39,450 bases of DNA, from contig JAHDHW010000031.1 in the NCBI GenBank assembly GCA_020631105.1, forward strand, positions 1 to 39,450. The letters run 5' to 3'. The notes under the pieces were generated by a model, which saw nothing but the letters and a program-made list of their open reading frames with translations, did not search any database and was not told the DNA's origin. This document shows positions 24,387-33,198 of the stretch, one piece after another. The first letter of the stretch is position 1; every line of letters starts with the position of its first letter. Made by a program: the position numbers and the translations under genes. The DNA is from Saprospiraceae bacterium. GTDB lineage: Bacteria; Bacteroidota; Bacteroidia; Chitinophagales; Saprospiraceae.

Positions 24387-25283
24387 TTGAAAGTTTACCG
24401 AGAAATCACGCCCGTTAAGCCAAGTGACGTTTACTCTATTGCGTATTACGACGATCCCCAATTTGGCTATCCTCTTCATAATCATCCAGAATATGAGCTC
24501 TGCCTTACTTTAAACAGTTCTGGCAATCGCATCGTTGGAGATGCAGTTAGTTCATTTGACGAATTGGATTTAGTATTGGTAGGTCCTTACTTACAGCATC
24601 GTTGGGATGATCTGGGCAATCTAGAAAACCGCTCAAAAGCGTCCGTCACTGTAATTTACTTTGATCAAGATCTACTCGAATGCGGCTTGATCAAAAAAGA
24701 AGCTTTTTATTCTATTAAAAATATGCTGATCCTCTCCAAAAGAGGAATCAAATTTAATAAGAACATTTCCAAGCAAACTATCTCCAGGATAAAGCACTTA
24801 CAAACCTTAGAGGGTTTTGAAGGAGTACTTGAGTTTTTATCTATCCTCAATATGCTTGCACATTCCAGTAATCAGGAGCTCCTGTCTTCACCAAAATTTG
24901 AGTCCAAATCAGAAAATGAGGAAAGTAACCGTATTAATGCAATCTATGATTACATTGTTGATCATTATACAGAGCGCTTACCTATCACAGTAGTTGCGGA
25001 GTTTGCTAACATGAGTGAGTCGGCTTTTAGCCATTTCTTTAAAAAATGTACCAATAAAAGTTTTACTCAATTTATCGTAGAACTACGAATCGGCTTAGCC
25101 TGTCAATTATTAATGGAGACGCAAGACACCATTAATGAGATTTGTTACAAATGTGGCTTCAATAATATTTCGAATTTTAACCGCCTTTTCAAAAAGTATC
25201 GCCAAACCACACCTTTACAATACAGATACGCTTTTGAAAAAGCACTTGGAAACAATTCGAACCCACGCTATCAATTAACCTAA
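24387..25283 (+). CDS. AraC family transcriptional regulator
   Basis: A 298-residue protein started at TTG; no in-frame ATG precedes the conserved N-terminus MKVYREITPVKPSDVY. The sensor domain is cupin-like, with HNHPEYELCLTLNSSGNRIVGD (residues 31-52). The double helix-turn-helix AraC domain occupies about 185-290 (ERLPITVVAEFANMSESAFS, then DTINEICYKCGFNNISNFNR and the final FKKYRQTTPLQYR). Such regulators bind sugars and activate catabolic genes. It is the first gene of the glycan locus, and the interval before the next gene carries a 13-base direct repeat spaced 21 bases, suitable for its binding. The specific ligand is unknown. Confidence 0.93.
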   Translation: MKVYREITPVKPSDVYSIAYYDDPQFGYPLHNHPEYELCLTLNSSGNRIVGDAVSSFDELDLVLVGPYLQHRWDDLGNLENRSKASVTVIYFDQDLLECGLIKKEAFYSIKNMLILSKRGIKFNKNISKQTISRIKHLQTLEGFEGVLEFLSILNMLAHSSNQELLSSPKFESKSENEESNRINAIYDYIVDHYTERLPITVVAEFANMSESAFSHFFKKCTNKSFTQFIVELRIGLACQLLMETQDTINEICYKCGFNNISNFNRLFKKYRQTTPLQYRYAFEKALGNNSNPRYQLT

Positions 25284-25290
25284 ATGCTCA

Positions 25291-25372
25291 ATTCCAAATA
25301 ATTGTAGGTAAAAAGAGAGTATTTATACTTTCCTGTTAAAGAATTATACTTTCTTGAATAAATATTTGGAAT
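25291..25372. promoter_or_regulatory. Candidate AraC-type operator region upstream of the GH3 gene
   Basis: The direct repeat TTATACTTTCyTG occurs at 25323-25335 and 25344-25356, 21 bases apart (two helical turns, as for AraC half-sites). It is flanked by an inverted repeat, ATTCCAAATAATT (25291-25303) and AAATATTTGGAAT (25360-25372), matching at 12 of 13 positions. The position between regulator gene and glycosidase gene suits control of the glycan locus. Confidence 0.55.
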
Positions 25373-25442
25373 GCAAACATTATTATCTATTTTAGTTTTA
25401 CAGAAGACTAGTTTTTAAAGTTTCATACTCTATCACCTGTGG

Positions 25443-25469
25443 GCCTACTTGATCTGTTTTCAAGTAGGT
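25443..25469. repeat. Hairpin in the GH3 leader region
   Basis: CCTACTTGA (25444-25452) pairs with TCAAGTAGG (25460-25468) around a seven-base loop, extendable by one G-T pair. It is followed by TTCATAATTATT, a weak T-rich tail. It could be the terminator of the AraC gene or a leader attenuator of the GH3 gene. Confidence 0.5.
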
Positions 25470-25523
25470 TCATAATTATTCAACTATCACTATATCTAGA
25501 ATCGTCATACTCAACGGTTAACG

Positions 25524-27740
25524 TTGGGGTATTACTCTAATGCTATAAACAAAAGGACCATCATCACCGATACTAACATTAAAGAACTGTTGTCACAAAT
25601 GACCATCGCTGAAAAAGCGGGGCAAATGACTCAAATCACTTTGGATGTGATTCTCGAAGGGGAAATGTATAATGCTAAACTCCCCCATCGTCTTGATCCT
25701 GAAGCATTAAATGAAGCCATTACTAAATATGGTATTGGTTCTGTTCTAAATACTCCTGGTATTCCTCTAAGCATACCGGAATGGCACAAAATCATCGATG
25801 CAATACAAAAAATTGCTATTGGAAATACCCGATTAGGGATACCAGTATTATATGGTATCGATGCGGTACACGGTGTTAATTATACCCTTGATGCGACCTT
25901 GTTTCCACAACAGATAAATATGGCTGCCAGCTGGAACCCCGATTTAGTGGAAAAAGCCGCTGCAGCTACCGCAATTGAAACTCGTGCGAGTGGAATTCCC
26001 TGGAATTTCTCTCCAGTACTCGATATTTGTAAAAATCCACTGTGGCCGAGACTCTGGGAAGGCTTTGGTGAGGATGTTCACCTATCCACCGAATTAGGCT
26101 TGGCAATGGTGCGCGGCTATCAGGGAGAAGACATTGGTGACCGACATCGCGTAGGAGCATGCCTTAAGCATTTCCTTGGCTACGGAGCACCAGTGAGTGG
26201 AAAAGATCGTACTCCGGCATGGATTCCTGAACGTTATATCCGGGAATATTTCCTCCCCCCCTTTGAAGCGGCAATCAAAGCAGGCGCTGCTTCTATTATG
26301 ATTAACTCTGGTGAAATTAATGGTATACCTGTCCATGTTGATAAATTCCTTTTAACGACCCTGTTGCGGGAAGAGCTTGGATTTGAAGGTTTGGTCGTGA
26401 CAGATTGGGAAGACATTAAATATCTGGTATCAAGGCATCATGTAGCAGCCAACCATAAAGAAGCTATCAGAATGGCCATTAATGCAGGGATTGATATGAG
26501 TATGGTTCCGGATGATTTTAGTTTTACGGAGCATTTAGTCGAACTAGTGGAAGAAGGAAAAATTACGGAAGCAAGAATTGATGAGTCTGTAGCACGAATC
26601 CTCCGATTCAAACAACAACTTGGGCTTTTTGAGCATCCTACGATTGATCCAAATGCTGATTATTCTTCATTCGCCGGTCCTGCGCACACTGAAATAGCGC
26701 TGGAGCTTGCCCGCGAATCCATCACACTACTTAAAAACGACCAAGATCAACTTCCATTGGCCAAAACGGCTAATGTCCTGGTTACCGGATTTACCGCAAA
26801 TAAAATGTCTTGCCTTAACGGTGGATGGACAGCAACCTGGCAAGGTGATGTCGCTGATAAATTTATCAATGGTAAGCAAACACTGCTAGCAGCTATTCAA
26901 GATAAAATAGGAACAGGGCAGGTTCAACACGTTGAAGGGTGTTCTTTTGATCAAATTACCTCACTTGATGAAGCCCGGAATGCTGCAGCGAATAGTGATC
27001 ATATCATACTTTGCCTCGGCGAGATGACCTATACTGAATTTCATGGTAATATTGATGATTTAACCTTACCGCAGGCTCAAATAGACTTTGCAACAGCAAT
27101 GATAGCGACTGGCAAACCAGTCACGCTTGTTCTTTTACAAGGTCGTCCACGTATTATTACCGCATTTGCGGATGAAATCAGCAGTATTTTATATGGATAC
27201 TTACCCGGAAATGAAGGAGGTCGTGCAATAGCTGACATTCTATTTGGGGATACCAATCCATCAGGAAAACTCCCTATAACTTATCCTAAGATGGTCAACA
27301 GTTTGGTGCCGTATGATCATAAACATTCGGAAATAACACCGATTCAAGGGTCTCAAATCTGCTATAATCCGCTTTTTGAATTTGGTACAGGATTAAGTTA
27401 TACCCAATTCCAATACTCAAATCTAACATTGAGTAAACCATCCATTACTACTGAAGATTCACTAACCATAACCATTGATGTTCGAAATACCGGAAAAAGA
27501 GCGGGTAAAGAAGTGGTTCAGTTATACATAAGTGATGAATATGCCTCTATAAGCCCTGCTGTCAGGAGATTAAGAGGCTTTGAAAAGATACAATTATTAC
27601 CAAAAGAGGTAAAAACAATAGCATTTACAATTGAAAAACAAAGTCTTTCCTTCGTAGGGATAGACAATAAATGGATATGTGAACCAGGCACTTTTATGGT
27701 TAAAATAGGAAGTTGCTCAGCAATGTTTGAGCTACGGTAA
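25524..27740 (+). CDS. Glycoside hydrolase family 3 (beta-glucosidase type)
   Basis: A 738-residue enzyme removing beta-linked sugars from non-reducing ends. The TIM-barrel N-domain holds GIDAVHGVNYT, CLKHFLGYGAP and the nucleophile in GLVVTDWEDI. The C-domain (from about residue 400) has ESITLLKNDQ, CLGEMTYTE, PGNEGGRAIADILFG and the PSGKLPITYP block. A fibronectin III-like module ends the chain (DVRNTGKRAGKEVVQLY). It is too long and lacks the NagZ signature, so a beta-glucosidase/glucan role is likelier than beta-N-acetylglucosaminidase. The ORF can start only at TTG (25524) or a weaker codon, and no signal peptide is present. It precedes SusC by 210 bases. Confidence 0.92.
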   Translation: MGYYSNAINKRTIITDTNIKELLSQMTIAEKAGQMTQITLDVILEGEMYNAKLPHRLDPEALNEAITKYGIGSVLNTPGIPLSIPEWHKIIDAIQKIAIGNTRLGIPVLYGIDAVHGVNYTLDATLFPQQINMAASWNPDLVEKAAAATAIETRASGIPWNFSPVLDICKNPLWPRLWEGFGEDVHLSTELGLAMVRGYQGEDIGDRHRVGACLKHFLGYGAPVSGKDRTPAWIPERYIREYFLPPFEAAIKAGAASIMINSGEINGIPVHVDKFLLTTLLREELGFEGLVVTDWEDIKYLVSRHHVAANHKEAIRMAINAGIDMSMVPDDFSFTEHLVELVEEGKITEARIDESVARILRFKQQLGLFEHPTIDPNADYSSFAGPAHTEIALELARESITLLKNDQDQLPLAKTANVLVTGFTANKMSCLNGGWTATWQGDVADKFINGKQTLLAAIQDKIGTGQVQHVEGCSFDQITSLDEARNAAANSDHIILCLGEMTYTEFHGNIDDLTLPQAQIDFATAMIATGKPVTLVLLQGRPRIITAFADEISSILYGYLPGNEGGRAIADILFGDTNPSGKLPITYPKMVNSLVPYDHKHSEITPIQGSQICYNPLFEFGTGLSYTQFQYSNLTLSKPSITTEDSLTITIDVRNTGKRAGKEVVQLYISDEYASISPAVRRLRGFEKIQLLPKEVKTIAFTIEKQSLSFVGIDNKWICEPGTFMVKIGSCSAMFELR

Positions 27741-27950
27741 AGCAAAATTTTTAATAACGTAGCCTTAATTTAACCATCAGAAATACGCCAGATTATTTGG
27801 TTGGTTTGTATTAATTTCGTTAATTCGACATGTAGTTGTAAAAATTACAATAAGTACCTACCAGACCATATTAAACCTCACAGACAAAAGACATTAAGAA
27901 TCAAACTCTATTTTTTCACTACCAATATTATTTCATTAAATAATCAACTT
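27741..27950. other. Intergenic leader before susC
   Basis: These 210 bases contain no terminator, so GH3 and susC may be co-transcribed. TTGTAA-N3-TTACAA (27836-27850) is a small inverted repeat. TAATTTCG (27812-27819) resembles a -7 element but lacks a well-spaced -33. The open frame upstream of ATG 27951 (from a TTG at 27801) is not coding in character. Confidence 0.4.
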
Positions 27951-30900
27951 ATGAAACAAGCACTACGAGTCAGCCTGAATAGGCTATCTAGAACGGGACT
28001 TCTAGTACTCTTAGCGGTCCTTTGCTCTGCTAGTTTGTATGCTCAACGTACGGTTACAGGAACGGTCGTTGATGCAGAAAATGGCGAGCCGCTCATTGGT
28101 GCCTCCGTTTTGACAAAATCAAGCGGCGGTGGTACCGTAACAGACATTGACGGAAATTTTTCTGTTCAAGCAAGCACAGGAGAAACTCTTGTTGTCTCCT
28201 ACACAGGTTTTACAACTCAAGAAGTCGTACTTGGAGATGAATCCAATCTACGTATTGAGATGGAATCTGGTCTCAATCTTTCTGAAGTTATTGTAACGGG
28301 ATACGCCGTTGAATCAAAACGACAAACCACAGGTGCGGTATCTACAGTATCCGCCAAAGAGCTCGCATCGGTACCTTCGGGTAACGTAGAGCAACAACTC
28401 CAGGGTCGTGTGGCCGGAGTTACAGTATTAACGAATGGTCAGCCAGGTACTTCGAGCCAGATTCGGGTACGGGGTTTTGGAGCTTTCGGTGGTAACGAAC
28501 CTCTTTACGTAGTAGATGGGGTACCAACTGGAAACACTGAATTTCTAAATCCGGATGATATTGAGTCTACAACAGTATTGAAAGATGCTGCTGCTGCCTC
28601 TATCTATGGTGCACGTGCTGCCAATGGTGTAGTTGTAATTGCAACTAAAGCAGGTAGCCGTGAAAAACGTAAGATGGAAGTAACCTATAACGGTTTGATT
28701 GGTTTTACTGATCCTAACGTTGGTGGTTCTCCAGAAATGCTTAATCCGCAGGAAATGGCAGAATGGACGCATATTGCTTACCGTAATAATGCTGCTGCTA
28801 ATGGAACTGCTGTTGAGTATACTCACCCTCAGTATGGTACGGATGCAACTCCTCGTCTTCCAGACTACTTGCACGCAAATGGTGCGAATGGTGTGGTTGG
28901 TGCAGTTGACTTAGACGCAATCCGCGCTGCTTATGAAGCAGACCCTGAGAATGTATTCTTAATTCGTCCAAACTTAAGTGGTACAAACTGGTATGATGCG
29001 ATTACTCGTACAGCTCCTCTTAATCGTCACAGCTTAGGCTTTAGTGGTGGTACAGAGAATGGTCGTTACTACTTCGGTATGGGTGCACAGAATCAATCAG
29101 GTATCCTTCTTGAAAACGAATTTGCTCGTTATACTTTCCGTGCAAACTCTGAGTGGGATCTTTTAGACTGGCTAAGCATTGGTGAAAACCTTCAGTTCAC
29201 TTACCGATCTGTTACAGGTCAGCAAGGTGGACAAGGTGGTATCGGTGTTGCTGATGATGAGTCAGAAGTACTTTCTGCTTATCGTATGCCGACCATCATT
29301 CCTGTATATGATGAGTTCGGTAGCTACGCAAGTACAAAAGCTGCTGGTTTTAATAACCCTCGTAACCCGGTAAGACGTTTAGAGCGTAATAACGGTGATG
29401 ATGTGAATTACTCCGCACAGGCTTTTGGTAATATTTACTTATCAGTACGCCCAGTTGAAGGACTAACCCTTAAAACAAGTATTGGAGGAAGTTACTACAA
29501 CTATAATTTCCTTAACTATAACTACCGTTACTTAGGTGATTCTGAGCCAGAAGCGAGTAACTCATTTAGCGAAGGTGGTGGATATGGTATTAGCTGGACC
29601 TGGACCAATACAGCAAGTTACAAAACTCAAATTGGTGCTCACGGCCTTACAGTATTAGGAGGTATTGAGTCTTTAAATACTGGTGCAGGTCGTAACTTCT
29701 CTGGTTCTGGTATTAATCCATTCTCTACAGATTTGGATTTCCAAAACTTATCAACTGTACAAAGCCCTCAGGTAGGTAGTAATCTATTCCGTGGAGTAAA
29801 CTTCTACTCTGTTTTTGGTAAAGTAGATTATAACTACAACGAAAAATACTACTTAACTGGAGTATTACGTCGTGATGGTTCTTCTCGATTTGGAGAAAAT
29901 AATCGTTTCGGTGTATTCCCTGCGGTATCTGCTGCATGGCGTGTAACTGCTGAAGACTTCATGAAAGACATCACTTTCCTTGATGACTTGAAGATTCGTG
30001 GTGGATGGGGTGAAATGGGTAACTCTAATAACGTTGACCCTGCTAACCAATTCTCACTATATGCTTCTAACCGTGGTAGTACTTTCTATCCAATCGGTGG
30101 ACAAAGTAGTGGTGTTGATGAAGGTTTTGCTGCTTCTCGTATCGGTAACCCTGATGCAAAATGGGAAACAAGTGAGTCTTTAAACATTGGTTTTGATGCA
30201 TCATTCTTGAATAACAAATTAGAAGTAATCCTTGACTGGTGGAAAAAAGATACACGTGAATTATTATTCAACGTACCTCTAGCGGGTGTTACAGGTAACT
30301 CTGCAGCTGCTCCATCTGTAAACGTAGCAAGCATGCTTAACCGTGGTGTAGATATTCAAATTATCCACCGTGGTAATATTACTACTGACCTTGATTACGA
30401 AGTATCTTTGAATAACTCTTTCCTACACAACGAAATCGTAGGACTTGCTGATGGTGTTGAATTCTTCGGTGGATCATCTTATCGTGGAATTAGCCCAATT
30501 CGTAACGCAGTTGGACAAAGTCTTTCTTCTTTCTTTGGATACCAAGTAACAGGATACTTCAGCTCACAAGCAGAAGTAGATGCTTCTAATCAGCCAGGTG
30601 CTGGTATTGGTCGTTTCAAGTATGCTGATTTGAACTCAGTAGATCCTGAAACTGGTGAAGTAATCGAAGGTGTACCTGATGGTCAGATTACTCCTGCGGA
30701 CAGAACTTTCATCGGAAGTCCAGTTCCTGATTACACGCTTGGTGCGAGAATTGATTTTGGATATAAGCAGTGGAGATTAGAGACTTTCTGGTTTGCTTCT
30801 GTAGGTAACGAAATCTTCAACCAGTCTAAATGGTTTACTGATTTCTTCGGAACATTCGAAGGTTCTGCTAAAGGTGTACGTGCTAAAGATTCTTGGACTC

Positions 30901-31232
30901 CTGAATTAGGAGATAACGCTAAAGCTCCTATCTGGGAGAGTGTATCTAACCTAAGTACTTCTGGTGCTGAGAACTCTTGGTATGTTGAAGATGGTTCTTA
31001 CTTAAGATTAGTACGTTTAGCTGTTGCTTATGACTTTGATCAGTCAGTAGCAGAAAGAATCGGAATGCGTAACTTAAGTATTGGAGTTTCTGCGAATAAT
31101 ATCTTGACTTTCACTAAATATGAAGGACTTGATCCTGGTGTAGGTGGTGGAGCCGATACAAATTTTGGTATAGATGTCGGGAACTATCCAGTTACGCCTA
31201 GTTATATGCTTAATATTTCGTTGGGTTTCTAA
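27951..31232 (+). CDS. susC: SusC/RagA-type TonB-linked outer-membrane transporter
   Basis: A 1093-residue protein from the ATG at 27951. The signal peptide ends ...ASLYAQ (about residue 27). A CarboxypepD_reg-like domain follows (VTGTVVDAENGEPLIGASVL), then the Plug domain (VPSGNVEQQLQGRVAGVTVL, IRVRGFGAFGGNEPLYVVDG, SIYGARAANGVVVIATKAG) and a 22-strand-type barrel ending NISLGF. It imports oligosaccharides or peptides through the outer membrane with SusD as its lid, driven by TonB. The substrate is unnamed; the nearby GH3 suggests a beta-glycan. The barrel is encoded with strong preference for CGT, GGT and similar codons, unlike neighbouring genes, indicating high expression. Confidence 0.96.
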   Translation: MKQALRVSLNRLSRTGLLVLLAVLCSASLYAQRTVTGTVVDAENGEPLIGASVLTKSSGGGTVTDIDGNFSVQASTGETLVVSYTGFTTQEVVLGDESNLRIEMESGLNLSEVIVTGYAVESKRQTTGAVSTVSAKELASVPSGNVEQQLQGRVAGVTVLTNGQPGTSSQIRVRGFGAFGGNEPLYVVDGVPTGNTEFLNPDDIESTTVLKDAAAASIYGARAANGVVVIATKAGSREKRKMEVTYNGLIGFTDPNVGGSPEMLNPQEMAEWTHIAYRNNAAANGTAVEYTHPQYGTDATPRLPDYLHANGANGVVGAVDLDAIRAAYEADPENVFLIRPNLSGTNWYDAITRTAPLNRHSLGFSGGTENGRYYFGMGAQNQSGILLENEFARYTFRANSEWDLLDWLSIGENLQFTYRSVTGQQGGQGGIGVADDESEVLSAYRMPTIIPVYDEFGSYASTKAAGFNNPRNPVRRLERNNGDDVNYSAQAFGNIYLSVRPVEGLTLKTSIGGSYYNYNFLNYNYRYLGDSEPEASNSFSEGGGYGISWTWTNTASYKTQIGAHGLTVLGGIESLNTGAGRNFSGSGINPFSTDLDFQNLSTVQSPQVGSNLFRGVNFYSVFGKVDYNYNEKYYLTGVLRRDGSSRFGENNRFGVFPAVSAAWRVTAEDFMKDITFLDDLKIRGGWGEMGNSNNVDPANQFSLYASNRGSTFYPIGGQSSGVDEGFAASRIGNPDAKWETSESLNIGFDASFLNNKLEVILDWWKKDTRELLFNVPLAGVTGNSAAAPSVNVASMLNRGVDIQIIHRGNITTDLDYEVSLNNSFLHNEIVGLADGVEFFGGSSYRGISPIRNAVGQSLSSFFGYQVTGYFSSQAEVDASNQPGAGIGRFKYADLNSVDPETGEVIEGVPDGQITPADRTFIGSPVPDYTLGARIDFGYKQWRLETFWFASVGNEIFNQSKWFTDFFGTFEGSAKGVRAKDSWTPELGDNAKAPIWESVSNLSTSGAENSWYVEDGSYLRLVRLAVAYDFDQSVAERIGMRNLSIGVSANNILTFTKYEGLDPGVGGGADTNFGIDVGNYPVTPSYMLNISLGF

Positions 31233-31294
31233 GCGAAATCTAATAATTTTGTTAACAGAAATCTATTTTGATTTAAAATTTAATTCTCATTATT

Positions 31295-33040
31295 ATGAAA
31301 ATGAATAATATACTCAAGAAATCGATGATTCTTTGTCTTGCGATGACAATGATCTTCGTCTCTTGTAGCGACGAATTTCTAGAAGTTGCGCCTACTGGAT
31401 CTCTTGCAGATGCACAGGTTGGTACTAAAGATGGTATCGAAGGGCTTCTAGTTGGTGCTTACTCTGCTCTTAACGGAGTATTTGGTAATCGCTTCGAAGG
31501 CCCAAATCACTGGGTAACAGGAAGTATTGCTGGAGGTGAGGCTAATAAAGGTACTGACCCTGGTGATTATTCTTCAATTAACCCTGTTCAGCGTTATGAG
31601 CATGATGCAACTCAAGGTGACCTTAACAGTCTTTGGAGAGGTCGTTACGAAGGTGTAAGCCGTTGTAACAGAGTATTATTGCTTTTATCCACTGCTACAG
31701 ATGTTACTGCTGCTGATGCTACTCGTATCGCTGCAGAGGCACGGATGCTTAGAGGTCACTATTACTTTGATCTTAAGAAGCACTGGAATAACATCCCTGT
31801 TTTTGATGAAACTTTAACGGCTCAGGAAATCGTTAAAATACCTAATAACGGTGATGCTTGGGCTCAAATCGAAGCAGATCTACAGTTTGCTTATGACAAT
31901 CTTCCTGAGACACTAGGTCAAGCAGGTCGTGTCAACAAATGGGCTGCGGGTGCTTTATTAGCAAAAGCTAAGCTTTATCAGCAAAAATGGGGCGAAGCAA
32001 AAAGTATATTTGACGATGTAATCGCTAATGGTCAAACTACAAATGGTTTACCTTACCAATTATTGGACAACTATACAGATGTATTCAACGCTGAGTTTGA
32101 TAATCACGCTGAGGCAGTATTCGACGTAGAATCTGCAAACAACTCTGGTAGTACTCAAAACGCTAACTACTTTGATGACTTGAACTACCCATATAACACG
32201 GGTGCTGATGGTCCTGGTAACTGTTGTGGTTTCTTCCAGCCTAGTTTTGAATTAGCGAACTCTTTCCGTACGGATGCTGATGGTTTCCCATTACTGGATG
32301 GTTCTTATAATGATGCAGGTAACGAACTTGTAAATGATTACGGTGTTGAAGCTGATGCTGAGTTTACTCCTGACGGTGGTAACTTGGATCCTCGTATTGA
32401 CCACTCAATTGGTCGTCGTGGTATTCCTTACCTAGATTGGATTGCTCACCCAGGTAAAGCTTGGATTCGTAACCAGCCTTACGCAGGTCCATATTCACCT
32501 AAGAAATTCATCTACTACAAATCTCAAGAGAATACTTTAACTGATGGTAGTTCTTGGACTCGTGGTTATGCAACGATGAATTATAACATTATCCGTTTTG
32601 CGGACGTACTACTTATGGCTGCAGAAGCAGAAATCGAAGCTGGATCTTTAGAGAAAGCTCGGGAGTATGTTAACATGGTACGTGCTCGTGCTGCGAACTC
32701 TGACCATTGGGTAACTAACGAAGATGGATCATTCGCTGCAAATTATGTAATTGCTGAATATCCAGAGTCTGCATTCGGTAGCAAAGCTGATGCATGGACA
32801 ATCGTAAAAATGGAACGTAAACTAGAGCTTTCAGGTGAAGGTCACCGTTTCTTCGACCTTGTACGTTGGGGAGATGCTGATCAGGTACTGAATGATTACC
32901 TAGATTACGAAGGTCAAATTCTTGTTACTAAGTTTGGTGGAGCTAGCTTCACTGCAGGTAAAAACGAATTTTACCCAATTCCACAATCACAAATTGATCT
33001 TCAGGGAGCTGATGTATTATCTCAGAATCCTGGATTCTAA
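31295..33040 (+). CDS. susD: SusD/RagB-type nutrient-binding lipoprotein
   Basis: A 581-residue surface lipoprotein. The signal peptide ends in a lipobox (IFVSC, lipidated C24), followed by SDEFLEVAPTGSL, the usual N-terminal SusD segment. TPR-like helices follow (GLLVGAYSALNG, AEARMLRGHYYFDLKKHW, AKAKLYQQKWGEAKSIF), then the C-terminal SusD signatures RFADVLLMAAEAEIE, KMERKLELSGEGHRFFDLVR and PIPQSQIDLQ. It binds the substrate and closes over SusC. It starts 62 bases after susC and shares its optimised codon usage. A strong hairpin follows the stop, so the susCD transcript probably ends there. Confidence 0.96.
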   Translation: MKMNNILKKSMILCLAMTMIFVSCSDEFLEVAPTGSLADAQVGTKDGIEGLLVGAYSALNGVFGNRFEGPNHWVTGSIAGGEANKGTDPGDYSSINPVQRYEHDATQGDLNSLWRGRYEGVSRCNRVLLLLSTATDVTAADATRIAAEARMLRGHYYFDLKKHWNNIPVFDETLTAQEIVKIPNNGDAWAQIEADLQFAYDNLPETLGQAGRVNKWAAGALLAKAKLYQQKWGEAKSIFDDVIANGQTTNGLPYQLLDNYTDVFNAEFDNHAEAVFDVESANNSGSTQNANYFDDLNYPYNTGADGPGNCCGFFQPSFELANSFRTDADGFPLLDGSYNDAGNELVNDYGVEADAEFTPDGGNLDPRIDHSIGRRGIPYLDWIAHPGKAWIRNQPYAGPYSPKKFIYYKSQENTLTDGSSWTRGYATMNYNIIRFADVLLMAAEAEIEAGSLEKAREYVNMVRARAANSDHWVTNEDGSFAANYVIAEYPESAFGSKADAWTIVKMERKLELSGEGHRFFDLVRWGDADQVLNDYLDYEGQILVTKFGGASFTAGKNEFYPIPQSQIDLQGADVLSQNPGF

Positions 33041-33062
33041 TAGTTGATTTTAATCAATGTTA

Positions 33063-33098
33063 AAGAAAGCCATCTCAGTGATCTGGGATGGCTTTCTT
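33063..33098 (+). terminator. Intrinsic terminator after susD
   Basis: A 16-pair stem (one G-T) runs from AAGAAAGCCATCTCAG (33063-33078) to CTGGGATGGCTTTCTT (33083-33098), loop TGAT. A T-rich stretch follows within 20 bases. Confidence 0.8.
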
Positions 33099-33123
33099 GC
33101 TTCATATTCTCTACCTTTTTGGT

Positions 33124-33131
33124 TAAATTTG
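33124..33131 (+). promoter_or_regulatory. Possible -7 element for the FG-GAP gene
   Basis: TAAATTTG matches TAnnTTTG. The nearest TTG (33097-33099) is 24 bases upstream, somewhat far. It lies between the susD terminator and the next start codon, so the FG-GAP gene may be a separate transcription unit. Confidence 0.35.
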
Positions 33132-33198
33132 AGCCTACACAAATTAATCTACACACTCCCTTACTCAAATTTTACAACCAGTTTCGATCGATCTTACT

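Noticed and set aside
25255-25266. GTGGGTTCGAAT on the minus strand, like a tRNA T-arm
   Set aside because: It lies inside the AraC coding sequence and no acceptor or anticodon arm can be paired with it.
27801-27950. 50-codon N-terminal extension of SusC
   Set aside because: It would place a Cys/Lys-rich, non-conserved stretch before a normal signal peptide.
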